From Buttiauxella noackiae ATCC 51607 (GTDB lineage Bacteria > Pseudomonadota > Gammaproteobacteria > Enterobacterales > Enterobacteriaceae), in the NCBI RefSeq assembly GCF_001654865.1, contig NZ_LXEO01000015.1, positions 1 through 64,000 on the forward strand: 64,000 nt of DNA, written 5' to 3'. The position numbers and the translations under genes are program-made. The notes beneath the pieces are model-generated. The model was not told the origin of the DNA. It saw only the letters and a program-made list of their open reading frames with translations, and made no database searches. Below, one piece after another: positions 17,404 to 26,189 of this stretch (its first letter is position 1; the number at the start of each line of letters is the position of its first letter).

Positions 17404-18359
17404 TAGTTAAACGCTGCCGGATAAAATGCACGGGCAAGTTTAGTTATCGCGGTGATATTGGCAGGCCCTGGTGTCAGTTCCTGATACTTAAGTTTCACAT
17501 AGCGATGGTGAAGCACCGCTGGCGTGTTTTTCATCAGCGGATGTTGTTCCAGGAAACGCCGTAATCCATCAGCGCCACCGTTATAGTCAGACTGATAGTC
17601 CATCAGAATAATAAACTCAGGCTCCGCGGCGGCAACACTTTCCCAGTTGGTTGCGGCCCAGCTTTTATCCATCGTATCCATGACATTTTTACCGCCAGCA
17701 GCTTCGATAATTGCCGTTGGCATGGCATACGCACCGCTGGTGAACGGCTTATCTTCGCCAGAATCGTAGAGGAAAACGCGAACGGGTTTATGCCCGGCCG
17801 TCTTTTGGGTTAAGTTCGCCACCTGCTTTTTCCAGCTATCGACCAACTTCACGGCATCTTCTTCTTTGCCAAAGACTTTGCCCAGGCGCAGCATGTCGCC
17901 ATACAGCAAATCCATACTGGCGCGTGGACGATGGCTATTAACGTGAATACAGCTTTCGCTCAGGATCAGCGTCTTGATATCAAATTTTGCCAGCGCCTGC
18001 GGTGTGACATCGCCGCGTAAACCGTAGTTCCAGCCTGCGAAGAACAGGTCGGGCTTTGCCGCCAGTAACGTTTCCATCGAAGGGTATTTGGGCGCAATCT
18101 CCGGAATAGAACCCTGCAAACGAGTAAATGCCGGGATATTTTTGTACCAGCCGGAAATGCCGCTAACGCCAACAATTTCCGGTTGTAAATGTAGGGAAAA
18201 CGCCATTTCGGACATATTGATATCATGAACGACCATGCGTTTAGGGGCTTGCGTGAACGTTAAAGGTTGCCCACAGTTATCGACGGTTACCGGGAAACCA
18301 GAGGCAGCCGCACCGTTGGAAACCACAGCCAGTAACGCCGCCAGAATTGATTTTTTCAC
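17403..18359 (-). CDS. Corrinoid-type ABC substrate-binding protein
   Basis: 318 residues from a GTG at 18357-18359, chosen because AGGAG lies 5 nt upstream and a signal peptide (KKSILAALLAVVSNGAAAS) follows at once; a reading from 18518 would add 53 residues of riboswitch leader. The fold is the BtuF/FepB class: two lobes, with QAPKRMVVHDINMSEMAFSL near 38-57 and the lobe-two start KPVRVFLYDSGEDKPFTSG. It is longer than BtuF (266). It delivers its ligand to the permease downstream. Cobalamin or cobinamide is inferred from the riboswitch, not from binding residues. Confidence 0.8.
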   Translation of the reverse strand: MKKSILAALLAVVSNGAAASGFPVTVDNCGQPLTFTQAPKRMVVHDINMSEMAFSLHLQPEIVGVSGISGWYKNIPAFTRLQGSIPEIAPKYPSMETLLAAKPDLFFAGWNYGLRGDVTPQALAKFDIKTLILSESCIHVNSHRPRASMDLLYGDMLRLGKVFGKEEDAVKLVDSWKKQVANLTQKTAGHKPVRVFLYDSGEDKPFTSGAYAMPTAIIEAAGGKNVMDTMDKSWAATNWESVAAAEPEFIILMDYQSDYNGGADGLRRFLEQHPLMKNTPAVLHHRYVKLKYQELTPGPANITAITKLARAFYPAAFN

Positions 18360-18440
18360 ACATACTCCTGATTCACTATTGCCACACATGATTGACCTTG
18401 TGGACATGAATAGCGGGACAGGGTGTCCAGAATGGAACCT

Positions 18441-18480
18441 CACCTGTGCACACTTCCCGACACTGAGTTGTGTACAGGTG
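18441..18480 (-). promoter_or_regulatory. Strong hairpin between riboswitch and start codon
   Basis: CACCTGTGCACAC (18441-18453) pairs with a near-perfect partner ending TACAGGTG (18468-18480), loop about 14 nt. It lies in the leader about 80 nt before the GTG and could be part of the expression platform. No T-run follows, so it is not a standard terminator. Confidence 0.5.
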
Positions 18481-18546
18481 TGGCAAATGACGGTAGTAAA
18501 CCGCGACCTGTGACACAACGCCTTCCCACCGAAGGGTCGTTCTTGA

Positions 18547-18705
18547 GGTTGTGCCGTCGGTCTTCTGGCTTAGCATCATTCTTCACCACGCCTTCCCGTC
18601 AACAGACAGTGGCTTGTGTGGTGTCGTCAGCATTACAGCAGCGGGGGCTGCGGAGGAATTTCACCTCACTTCCCGGATAGCGACGTGCGCTAAAACGGCA
18701 GAACC
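18547..18705 (-). promoter_or_regulatory. Cobalamin riboswitch
   Basis: On the minus strand the conserved order of the class is present: GGGAAGTGAGGTGAAATTCC, GCAGCCCCCGCTGCTGT, GCCACTG, GGGAAGG and the B12 box AGCCAGAAGACCG (complement at 18553-18569). The closing stem pairs TGCCGT with ACGGCA. It lies upstream of the binding protein and permease genes. The core motifs match the consensus closely, so the aptamer should bind adenosylcobalamin or a relative and shut off expression. Confidence 0.93.
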
Positions 18706-18783
18706 GAAAGCGAAAATCTCGCTTCCTGATAAACCGCCGCACCATACAGGAATTGATGGGGTGAATAGGTCTGGTCAGATCAA

Positions 18784-18813
18784 ACAATACTTAGTTATTT
18801 GTATTTCAATCAA
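18784..18813 (-). promoter_or_regulatory. Candidate promoter for the riboswitch transcript
   Basis: Minus-strand TTGATT (18808-18813) and TATTGT (18784-18789), spacer 18 bp, overlap the 3' end of the ATPase gene and sit about 80 nt before the riboswitch. This would make the binding protein and permease a transcript separate from the ATPase. Confidence 0.45.
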
Positions 18814-19609
18814 ATTGTGATGGCAGGGCTTCGAAGATGCGCAGTGTTTTGCCACTGTTTGGATGTGTGACGTGCAGGCTTTGCATACCGAATATCCTGG
18901 CAAGCCAGGGCGAGTCCAGAACCTGCGCCGGCGTGCCACGGCAAACCAGTTGCCCCTGGTTCATCATCAGAACCTGGTCTGAGAAAGGTTGAATCAATTC
19001 AAGATCATGCAACACAGCAATGGTAGTGATGTTCTTGTGCCTGACGAGACTGAGCAGCTGATGGCGGGCGAGTGGATCGAGATGATTTGTTGGTTCATCC
19101 AACAACAGCAAAGCCGGTTGTTGTGCCAGAACACGGGCTAAGCCTGCACGCTGGCGCTCACCGCCGGATAATTTTCCCAAAGAGACCTGTTGCAGGTGTG
19201 TGATGCCAACATCGTTAATCGCCTCAGTGATGGCTTTTTCATGTTCAACGTTTGGGTATTCGGCCTGCCAGGGGATGCGTCCCAATGCCACATATTCGCT
19301 CACTGTCAGACGTAAATCGGCATTGTCATGTTGGGTCAGTAGCGCGACGGAGCGCGCGCGTTCAATGGGTTTCATGGTGCGTAACGCTTTACCCTGAATC
19401 ACAACCTCACCGCTGGCGGGTATCAGTTCACTGATGATAAGCCGTAAAACAGTCGATTTCCCGCTACCATTTGGACCTATTATCGAAACAAACTCACCGG
19501 GATAAATATCAAATGACACCGCATTCACCTGTGGTGTTTTACCGGCAAAGAAGTGGGTGAGGTCACGAACAGATAGCAGGCTTTCAGGCGCGTTCATCGG
19601 CAATGTCAT
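18806..19609 (-). CDS. ABC transporter ATPase, FecE/BtuD family
   Basis: 267 residues. Walker A GPNGSGKS near 43-50, signature LSGGERQRAGLARV near 145-158, Walker B LLLLDEPTNHLD near 166-177 and the switch histidine in VLHDLE. It energises an iron-chelate/B12-type importer, presumably the permease at 16399-17403, which is on the same strand but lies on the other side of the riboswitch. Its own leader (19610-19730) is shared with the divergent molA-like gene and is too short for a second riboswitch. Confidence 0.85.
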   Translation of the reverse strand: MTLPMNAPESLLSVRDLTHFFAGKTPQVNAVSFDIYPGEFVSIIGPNGSGKSTVLRLIISELIPASGEVVIQGKALRTMKPIERARSVALLTQHDNADLRLTVSEYVALGRIPWQAEYPNVEHEKAITEAINDVGITHLQQVSLGKLSGGERQRAGLARVLAQQPALLLLDEPTNHLDPLARHQLLSLVRHKNITTIAVLHDLELIQPFSDQVLMMNQGQLVCRGTPAQVLDSPWLARIFGMQSLHVTHPNSGKTLRIFEALPSQFD

Positions 19610-19687
19610 TAGCTGAAAATGGCGCTTAGGATAGCAGCCATGTTTTGCCGGGCAAGCAGTAAGGATCGATAATCAGTTGCCATCGAC

Positions 19688-19715
19688 TACGTTATATAAT
19701 TAAATATACATCGAA
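19688..19715. promoter_or_regulatory. ModE-like operator at the molA promoter
   Basis: TACGTTATATA, a 6-bp spacer, then TATACATCGAA match the remembered ModE consensus (ATCGNTATATA, N6, TATATNNCGAT) at most defined positions. It overlaps a possible promoter, TTGCCA (19677-19682) and TTAAAT (19700-19705), spacer 17. ModE bound to molybdate would repress here. Confidence 0.65.
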
Positions 19716-19730
19716 TTTACTCCTTCCCAG

Positions 19731-20792
19731 ATGGCAATTATGTTAATCCTTCGTAATATCGCGCTGGTTCTCGCCAGTGCATTTTTCGCATTAAACGCTC
19801 AGGCAGACAGAATCATCACTGACCAACTTGGTCGCCAGGTTACTATTCCTGACCATGTTGAAAAAGTGGTGGTGTTACAGCATCAGACCTTAAATCTATT
19901 GGTTCAGCTTAATGCTCAAAATGAAATAGCCGGTGTGATGACCAGCTGGAAAAAACAGCTTGGCCCTGAGTTTTCACGCTTTATGCCTGAGATTAACTCA
20001 CTGCCTACTCCAGGTGATCTCACCGCGGTAAATATCGAAAGCTTGCTGGCCATTCACCCGCAGGTGGTATTCGTCGCCAACTATGCACCCGCTGAGATGA
20101 TTGAGCAGATTCAGAATGCTGGAATCCCTGTCGTGGCAGTCTCTTTGAGAAAGGATACTGAGGGGCAGCAGGATAAAATGAATCCGACGATGGCGGATGA
20201 AGAGCTGGCCTACAACGAAGGGCTAAAACAAGGCATCCGCTTAATTGCTGATGTGGTAGGGCGCAAACCTCAGGGTGAAGCACTCATCAAGTATACCTTT
20301 GCGGCACGTGAGAAATTTAACGCACCGGTTGCGAATATTCCGGATGCACAGAAAGTGCGTGTCTACATGGCGAACCCTGATTTGATGACTTATGGCTCAG
20401 GCAAATACACCGGGCTTATGATGAAGCACGCAGGTGCGCTGAACGTCGCTGCGGCCAGTGTCAAAGGTGCGCGCCAGGTTTCTTTGGAGCAGGTGTTACA
20501 GTGGAACCCACAAGTTATCTTCGTGCAGGACCGCTATCCGCAGGTGGTGTCTGAAATCCTGAACGACCCGAACTGGCAGGGGATCGATGCTGTGAAAAAC
20601 CACCGTGTCTGGTTAATGCCTGAATATGCTAAAGCCTGGGGTTACCCAATGCCGGAAGCCCTGGCGATTGGTGAGTTGTGGATGGCGAAAAAACTCTACC
20701 CGGATGTTTATAAAAACATCGATGTTGATGCCCAGGTACAAGATTATTACCAGAAATTTTATCGTGTGAACTGGCAGCCCGATGCTAAGTAG
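19731..20792 (+). CDS. molA: MolA-like molybdate/tungstate-binding protein
   Basis: 353 residues with a signal peptide ending near NAQADR. It is a class III binding protein (BtuF-like fold), much longer than BtuF. Segments such as TDQLGRQVTIPDHV, VVLQHQTLNLLVQL, MANPDLMTYGSGKYTGLMM and EYAKAWGYPMPEALA agree with my recollection of Haemophilus influenzae MolA (351 residues), which binds molybdate and tungstate. The ModE-like box upstream and the ModA-like gene downstream support this substrate. Either ATG 19731 or ATG 19740 could be the start; neither has a strong ribosome-binding site. It overlaps molB by 11 nt. Confidence 0.7.
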   Translation: MAIMLILRNIALVLASAFFALNAQADRIITDQLGRQVTIPDHVEKVVVLQHQTLNLLVQLNAQNEIAGVMTSWKKQLGPEFSRFMPEINSLPTPGDLTAVNIESLLAIHPQVVFVANYAPAEMIEQIQNAGIPVVAVSLRKDTEGQQDKMNPTMADEELAYNEGLKQGIRLIADVVGRKPQGEALIKYTFAAREKFNAPVANIPDAQKVRVYMANPDLMTYGSGKYTGLMMKHAGALNVAAASVKGARQVSLEQVLQWNPQVIFVQDRYPQVVSEILNDPNWQGIDAVKNHRVWLMPEYAKAWGYPMPEALAIGELWMAKKLYPDVYKNIDVDAQVQDYYQKFYRVNWQPDAK

Positions 20793-21786
20793 TGAGTCAT
20801 TTATTCCCCAGCAACTGGTACTGATTCTCTCAGTGCTGTTGCTGGGAGTTGCTTCACTTTGCTTAGGTCAATATTCACTTACGCTAAGTGAAGTTCTCCA
20901 TCAGCTAACTCATTTCTCCGACACGCAAGGCATTGCCAACCAGGTCATCTGGACGGTAAGGCTACCGCGTATTCTGATGGCCTTGCTTGCCGGTGGTGCA
21001 CTGGGATTATGCGGCGCAACCCTGCAAGGGGTTTTCCATAATCCGCTGGTTGATCCACATATTATCGGCGTGACTTCCGGCTCTGCTTTTGGCGGCACAC
21101 TGGCGATACTGCTGGGGCTTGACCCATTATTGATGATGGGGTCGACATTTTTCTTCGGCCTGAGCGCATTGATTCTGGTTTATGCGATTGCCGCTTTGCA
21201 GGGGCGAGAAAACGCGTTGGTGCTGATTCTCTCCGGCATCATCCTGAGCGGTTTTTTTGCCGCCCTGGTAAGCCTTATTCAATACCAGGCTGATACAGAA
21301 GAAGTGTTACCTAACATTGTCTTCTGGTTATTGGGGAGTTTCGCAACCGCCAACTGGCATAAAGTTTTGATGCTGGCTGTTCCGGTCATAATTTCTGGTG
21401 CGATTTTGTTCCAACTGCGTTGGCGCATTAACTTATTGTCACTTAACGATAAAGAGGCGCAGGCATTGGGTGTTTCCGTGGTGCCTCTGCGACGCAGCGT
21501 ATTGGTTTGCTGTGCATTTTTAGTCGCAGCACAGGTTGCTGTCAGTGGCAGTATCGCGTGGGTAGGATTAGTCATTCCTCATCTGGCGCGTCTTCTCGTG
21601 GGAGTTGACCATCGCCGCTTGCTCCCTACCGCATTCTGGATGGGGGGCGGTTTTATGATTGTCGTCGATGATATTGCCCGCACGTTAATGCAAGCCGAAA
21701 TTCCACTGGGAATCATCACCGCTTTATTGGGTGCACCGCTGTTTACCTTTTTGCTAATACACTCAAGCCGCAGAGGCCGTCGATGA
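20782..21786 (+). CDS. molB: MolB-like FecCD-family permease
   Basis: 334 residues, ten predicted helices. FecCD landmarks are TVRLPRILMALLAGGALGLCG near 54-74 (given here as one block of family type), NPLVDPHIIGVTSGSAFGG near 87-105 and the coupling helix SGSIAWVGLVIPHLARLLVG near 253-272. It is the inner-membrane half of the importer, co-transcribed with molA (11-nt overlap) and molC (4-nt ATGA overlap). The family normally moves iron-siderophores or B12; molybdate is inferred from the binding protein and operator. Confidence 0.7.
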   Translation: MLSSESFIPQQLVLILSVLLLGVASLCLGQYSLTLSEVLHQLTHFSDTQGIANQVIWTVRLPRILMALLAGGALGLCGATLQGVFHNPLVDPHIIGVTSGSAFGGTLAILLGLDPLLMMGSTFFFGLSALILVYAIAALQGRENALVLILSGIILSGFFAALVSLIQYQADTEEVLPNIVFWLLGSFATANWHKVLMLAVPVIISGAILFQLRWRINLLSLNDKEAQALGVSVVPLRRSVLVCCAFLVAAQVAVSGSIAWVGLVIPHLARLLVGVDHRRLLPTAFWMGGGFMIVVDDIARTLMQAEIPLGIITALLGAPLFTFLLIHSSRRGRR

Positions 21787-22535
21787 AAACGGGTGAATTA
21801 CGTGTTCAGCAACTATTGTATGGACACAAAACGCCATTGTTTGAACCACTCAGTTTCCATTGCCAGCAAGGGGAAGTCTGGGCTGTTCTCGGACGCAACG
21901 GTTTGGGGAAAAGCACGTTGCTTGACACTTTGACCGGTACATTAAAACCCCTCGCAGGGAATATAGAGAATGAGGGGGGAATTGGCATTGTGGCGCAACA
22001 TTCGCACTTGCCCTTTCCGTACTCAGTAAGCGATGTGGTGCTGATGGGAAGGGCGCAGCATGTGAAACTATTTTCACAACCGGGCAGTGAGGACAAGCAG
22101 AAAGTTATCGAGGCGCTGGAGCAGTTAAATATAGCTCAGTTAGTTTCAACGCCTTTTACTTCACTTTCTGGCGGGCAACAGCAATTAGTGATGATTGCTC
22201 GTGCGCTAGTGACTGCCAGCCAAATATTATTGTTGGATGAACCTTGTTCAGCACTGGATTTAGCCAACCAACAGGTGGTGTTGCAACTGATTAGCGATCT
22301 GGCTCACCGGCAGCATCGCGGCATCGTTTTTACCACCCATGATCCGGTTCATGCATTACAGGTTGCAACGCATACGTTGTTACTTTTGCCTGGTGGAAAA
22401 TGGTTGGCTGGCACAACAGACACCATCGTTACTGAAGAGAATATGTATCAAGCCTACGGTTTAACGTTGCGGAAAATCAGGATGGACAACTATGCCACCC
22501 CGTTTGTTGCGCCACTCTTTACGATTGAGAAGTAA
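21783..22535 (+). CDS. molC: MolC-like ABC ATPase
   Basis: 250 residues. Walker A GRNGLGKS near 37-44, signature LSGGQQQLVMIARAL near 127-141, Walker B ILLLDEPCSALD near 148-159 and switch TTHDPVHAL. The GLGKS form of Walker A has leucine where serine is usual. The ATPase powers the permease encoded upstream. The last 17 nt overlap the convergent ModA-like gene. Confidence 0.75.
   Translation: MKTGELRVQQLLYGHKTPLFEPLSFHCQQGEVWAVLGRNGLGKSTLLDTLTGTLKPLAGNIENEGGIGIVAQHSHLPFPYSVSDVVLMGRAQHVKLFSQPGSEDKQKVIEALEQLNIAQLVSTPFTSLSGGQQQLVMIARALVTASQILLLDEPCSALDLANQQVVLQLISDLAHRQHRGIVFTTHDPVHALQVATHTLLLLPGGKWLAGTTDTIVTEENMYQAYGLTLRKIRMDNYATPFVAPLFTIEK
22046..22053 (+). other. KOPS octamer
   Basis: GGGAAGGG on the plus strand, pointing towards dif; inside molC. 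Confidence 0.6.
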
Positions 22536-23271
22536 GCGGTAAAAAACCCGCGCTAGTCAGAAACCTTTGTCCGTCAGGGCTAAGAATAAATTCAACCAGC
22601 GCCATTACTTCTGCGGAATTCTCAAGCACAGCCAACTGATATTCGCACTGAATATTGTGTTCAGGCGCAATCGCTACGCAACGGATATCCGTGTGCCTGG
22701 CCAGTGCTTTGCCGTAATGCGCGTAGCCGATAAACACATCGGCGAAGCCCTGGTGCAAAATCCAGGCGCTAGCCAGTTCTCCCGGCGGGATGCTGAGCGT
22801 ATCACGTCCACCAACCAGCGGAATTGCGCGCTGACGCAGTTGTTGCCCAAGACCCGGCTGAAGTAGCTCGAGTTTATCAAACAGTGCCCAGGTGTAATCG
22901 CCAGACGGGTCGCATCCCGGTGTGGAAGTGCCAATCCGTAGCGTGGGATCAGCGAGCAAATCCAGCCATTCACCACTTTTTAGCGTAGTTAACACCAGTT
23001 GATTCCAGGTAAAAGTATGGGTTTCAGTCGCTTTCCCTGCCGTCAGTAAATGCTGAGGATGCTCCCGGTTGGCGGAAGCGAAAAGGGCGCAGGGCTCACC
23101 CGCCTCAATACGCTCTCTCAACAATCCTGCCGGGCCATATTGTGCTGCAACCTCAATTCCTGTGAGTTGGGTAAAATGGTTAAGTAGCGGGGTTAAAGCC
23201 AGTCGTAAACTGCCCGCAGCAAGCAAAGGTAAAGGAGATCTCATTGGTTGATTTTGAACCTTAAGAGTCAT
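22519..23271 (-). CDS. ModA-like molybdate-binding domain protein without signal peptide
   Basis: 250 residues of the type II periplasmic binding fold used by ModA: it begins LLAAGSLRLALTPLL, which corresponds to the mature N-terminus of ModA, and has GPAGLLRERIEAGEPCALFASA near 47-68 as the oxyanion loop region. The reading frame upstream of the ATG closes without another start, and the first 15 residues are polar, so no export signal is visible. A cytoplasmic molybdate-binding or sensory role is possible. An alternative start is ATG codon 10. It converges on molABC and overlaps molC, which strengthens the molybdate reading of the locus. Confidence 0.7.
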   Translation of the reverse strand: MTLKVQNQPMRSPLPLLAAGSLRLALTPLLNHFTQLTGIEVAAQYGPAGLLRERIEAGEPCALFASANREHPQHLLTAGKATETHTFTWNQLVLTTLKSGEWLDLLADPTLRIGTSTPGCDPSGDYTWALFDKLELLQPGLGQQLRQRAIPLVGGRDTLSIPPGELASAWILHQGFADVFIGYAHYGKALARHTDIRCVAIAPEHNIQCEYQLAVLENSAEVMALVEFILSPDGQRFLTSAGFLPLTSQS

Positions 23272-23496
23272 GGAGAATACACCGGCTAATAATACTGTTT
23301 ATTAATTCCTAACTGAAGGTTGTAGCCAATCAAATGGGTAGATCGTGGGCACCATAATGTTATTAAGTCCCATGCTAGAATTTAACCACTACTTTGACAT
23401 GGTTAACCTTTTTCAAACTAAAACTAGCATAGTATGACTTGCTATTTAGTTAATAATAATGATGAGTTCGTATTCAACTTCTCAGGGGAGTCTGAA

Positions 23497-23766
23497 ATGG
23501 AAAAATACGTTTTTTATGTCAAGGGTAGCGCAACCAAAGTGTTTGTTAAAAGTGAGCTTTCTAAGAGTAGTGTCCAGCAGCTAAAACAAGAAGGGTATAA
23601 GAAGTACCAACTGGAATTTGATGCAAATAGTAAGCAAGAGGCTATCAAAAAGCTTAACGAAAACTCGCGGGAAAGTCTTGATTCGTTAAGTCAATTTTCT
23701 GGGAGTTATCTTTTCCTGGCATTATTCCCTCTTGCTATATTTATACTGGTTTTTATATTCCGCTGA
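23497..23766 (+). CDS. Small protein with C-terminal membrane anchor, unknown
   Basis: 89 residues from ATG 23497, preceded by AGGGGAG; a longer reading from 23434 lacks such a site. Residues 1-65 are charged and helical with a lysine/glutamate-rich middle (FDANSKQEAIKKLNENSRES), and 70-88 form a single membrane helix (YLFLALFPLAIFILVFIF). I do not recognise a family. It stands alone, followed by a weak GTGTGG/CCACAC inverted repeat. Confidence 0.6.
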   Translation: MEKYVFYVKGSATKVFVKSELSKSSVQQLKQEGYKKYQLEFDANSKQEAIKKLNENSRESLDSLSQFSGSYLFLALFPLAIFILVFIFR

Positions 23767-24029
23767 AACGAATACCCATATTGTGTGGGATTTATTAGAT
23801 TAAAATTGAATGCCACACTATGTGGCTGATTATTGTGCACATCGCCTTGATCTTAATATCAAAATTATTTCCAGTTAAATCTTGTATAAAATTAAACAAA
23901 GAAAATAAAAATCAGCACAAATTAAATAACATGCAACACGGCTGAAACATAAAATCCTCATTCATATTTTTAGTATTTGGCAACAGATTTTGTTCAGTTT
24001 GCCGGCTATTTTTTTGAGTCAGGATATAT

Positions 24030-24620
24030 ATGAAGTATAAAAGAATCATTCTCATTGCCGCTTTAGCCATCGCAGGCTGTAGCGCAAAGGGCGATACGGC
24101 TAGCCAGCAACGGAGTGCCATTCAGCAGATGCGAATTGATACGCTGATAAAACTCTATAAGGTCCATCCTGAAGCCCGCAGTGAGATTCTGAAGTCAAAA
24201 GGGTATGCGGTGTTCTCCAATAACAGCAGCAAAATTTTGTTATTTGGATTTGGCAGTGGCTATGGTGTCGTGAAAGACCTTAAGTCAGGGAAAGACACCT
24301 ATATGAAGATGGCACAGGCCGGGGCAGGATTGGGGATGGGGGTGAAGCAACAGCGAACCGTACTGGTGTTTAAGGACCGCAAAGCGCTGAGCGATTTTAT
24401 TAAGAATGGCTATATTGTTGGTGCTGATGCAAATGCCGCGGCTAAATATGATGACAAAGGTTTGCCTGCATTGGGGGCTTCGGCAAGTGCGGTTGCTCCG
24501 ACCAATGTTGCAGTGCCTAAACCCGTGGGTGTATACGAACTGACCGAAAAAGGCCTTGCCGCACAAGCCATGGTTAATGGTTACAAATACTGGCCAGATG
24601 ATGCTCTGAACAGTAAATAA
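24030..24620 (+). CDS. Lipoprotein with YSC84/SYLF-like domain
   Basis: 196 residues. The signal ends in a lipobox (IAGC, cysteine 16), so a lipid-anchored envelope protein is expected. Residues about 45-180 match the YSC84 (SYLF) lipid-binding domain of bacterial lipoproteins: ILKSKGYAVFSNNSSKI, GFGSGYGVV, then MAQAGAGLGMG and a block with AKAMVNGYKYWPD-like end (here AQAMVNGYKYWPD). Eukaryotic SYLF domains bind phosphoinositides; in bacteria the function is unknown. A strong terminator follows. Confidence 0.8.
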   Translation: MKYKRIILIAALAIAGCSAKGDTASQQRSAIQQMRIDTLIKLYKVHPEARSEILKSKGYAVFSNNSSKILLFGFGSGYGVVKDLKSGKDTYMKMAQAGAGLGMGVKQQRTVLVFKDRKALSDFIKNGYIVGADANAAAKYDDKGLPALGASASAVAPTNVAVPKPVGVYELTEKGLAAQAMVNGYKYWPDDALNSK

Positions 24621-24633
24621 TGCAGAGAAACTA

Positions 24634-24658
24634 ACGGCACGATGGTGCCGTTTTTTTT
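24634..24658 (+). terminator. Rho-independent terminator
   Basis: ACGGCAC (24634-24640), loop GATG, GTGCCGT (24645-24651), then eight T. It ends the lipoprotein transcript. Confidence 0.9.
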
Positions 24659-24820
24659 ATCGGGTAATTTTCCAGGGTGAAAAGCAGAAGGGTAAAGAAG
24701 TGTAAAAAACTCTTTCATTTGCTTATGGCAATACATAGCTTCAATTTCTATTATGCACTGGCTTTTTCATCAATACCGACAATAAATAAAGAACCAGCAA
24801 AACATGTTATAGGGTTAGGT

Positions 24821-25987
24821 ATGCTTAACAACTACAGCGTAAGAACCGTTATCCTTGTTTTTATATCTGCCTCTTTTGTCTTCATTGATCTGATGGCCTT
24901 CCTTTTGGTAGCAAACGTGAATGTCATCCTGATGTTGAACGTCGTTGGAGTCGTATTGATCTCAACCTTATGGTTCTACATGACTAAATATCTTGTGAGG
25001 CCTATTAACGAGGTTAAAAGAAATATAGATGAAATCAACGCAGGGAATTTATCAATTTCTATTCGCGAGTTTGGCAATAACTGTGCGGGTAAATTGATTC
25101 CAGGGATAAATAGCCTCGCAAAAGAAATATCCAGTCTGGTCATGGATATAAGAAAATCATCCAATTCAGCAAGCATTCTATCCGGGACTCTGGCTAACCA
25201 AAGTGCGGAACTCTCAGTCAAAACTGAACAGCAATCGGCCATGCTGATGCAAACAGCATCAAGTATGGAAGAGATTTCGGCGGGAACAAAGAGCAATGCA
25301 GAAAACACCCGGCAGTTAAATGACATCACCAATGAAGCCCATAAATCCGCAGGTCATGGGAGCCAGTTGATGCATAAACTCACTGAGAACATGGTATCAA
25401 TTACTGACTGTTCAAAGAAAATGACCGAAATTATTAGCATAATCGATGGGATAGCGTTTCAGACGAATATCCTGGCACTGAATGCAGCGGTTGAAGCTGC
25501 GAGAGCGGGTGAACATGGCAAAGGATTTGCCGTGGTTGCGGGTGAAGTCCGGGTGTTAGCTCAAAAAAGTTCTGAGTCTGCAAAAAACATAAAAGCACTG
25601 ATTGAAAAAACAAATACCAATGTCATGCAAGGTGCAAAACTTGTCTCTGAAGCAGAAAAAAATATGCACGACATTGTTTCAGGATCAGACGATCTTAATA
25701 TGCTGATGGAGCATATTTTTTTATCGACCAATGAACAGGAAAAAGGTATTCAACAAATTACCATTGCGTTATCCGAGCTGGAAAAGGTCACTCTGAGTAA
25801 TGCTGCAGTCGTTGTGGAGCTTGCAGAATCTTCCGATGTTCTAAAAAACCAGGTCGTAGAGCTTCAAAAAAGAACAAATAATTTACGCTTGAATGATGAA
25901 GACAAAATGACGATGCCTGTCTCTGCGCTCATCGTCCCAACGAAGCAGAAAAAACAGCCACCAGAAGGTCACTGGCAGACATTTTGA
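24821..25987 (+). CDS. Methyl-accepting chemotaxis protein without periplasmic domain
   Basis: 388 residues from ATG 24821, preferred because [14 protein letters not shown] resembles the starts of Tar-like receptors; an ORF from 24677 would add 48 residues with no site to support it. Two helices (about 8-29 and 31-53) are joined by only a few residues, so there is no ligand domain. A HAMP segment ([19 protein letters not shown]) and a full signalling domain follow, with the conserved tip [19 protein letters not shown] and [17 protein letters not shown]. The C-terminus ends HWQTF, close to the NWETF tether for CheR/CheB. It probably senses a membrane or cytoplasmic cue. Confidence 0.8.
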   Translation: MLNNYSVRTVILVFISASFVFIDLMAFLLVANVNVILMLNVVGVVLISTLWFYMTKYLVRPINEVKRNIDEINAGNLSISIREFGNNCAGKLIPGINSLAKEISSLVMDIRKSSNSASILSGTLANQSAELSVKTEQQSAMLMQTASSMEEISAGTKSNAENTRQLNDITNEAHKSAGHGSQLMHKLTENMVSITDCSKKMTEIISIIDGIAFQTNILALNAAVEAARAGEHGKGFAVVAGEVRVLAQKSSESAKNIKALIEKTNTNVMQGAKLVSEAEKNMHDIVSGSDDLNMLMEHIFLSTNEQEKGIQQITIALSELEKVTLSNAAVVVELAESSDVLKNQVVELQKRTNNLRLNDEDKMTMPVSALIVPTKQKKQPPEGHWQTF

Positions 25988-26189
25988 ATGGCCATAATTA
26001 AACAGCCTGAATTGCACCCCAACTGTTGGATATTCAACGTACTAAGGTGCAGTTTTTAATCGTAAATTTGCATTTATCCGGTTGCAGTTATTTTTATTAA
26101 TTTAAGATTCAATTGTCTGCCGGATAACTTGTGCGCTATTTGCTCAGGGCGTGATACGATGAACCTCATTCATTGAAAGGCTAATCATC

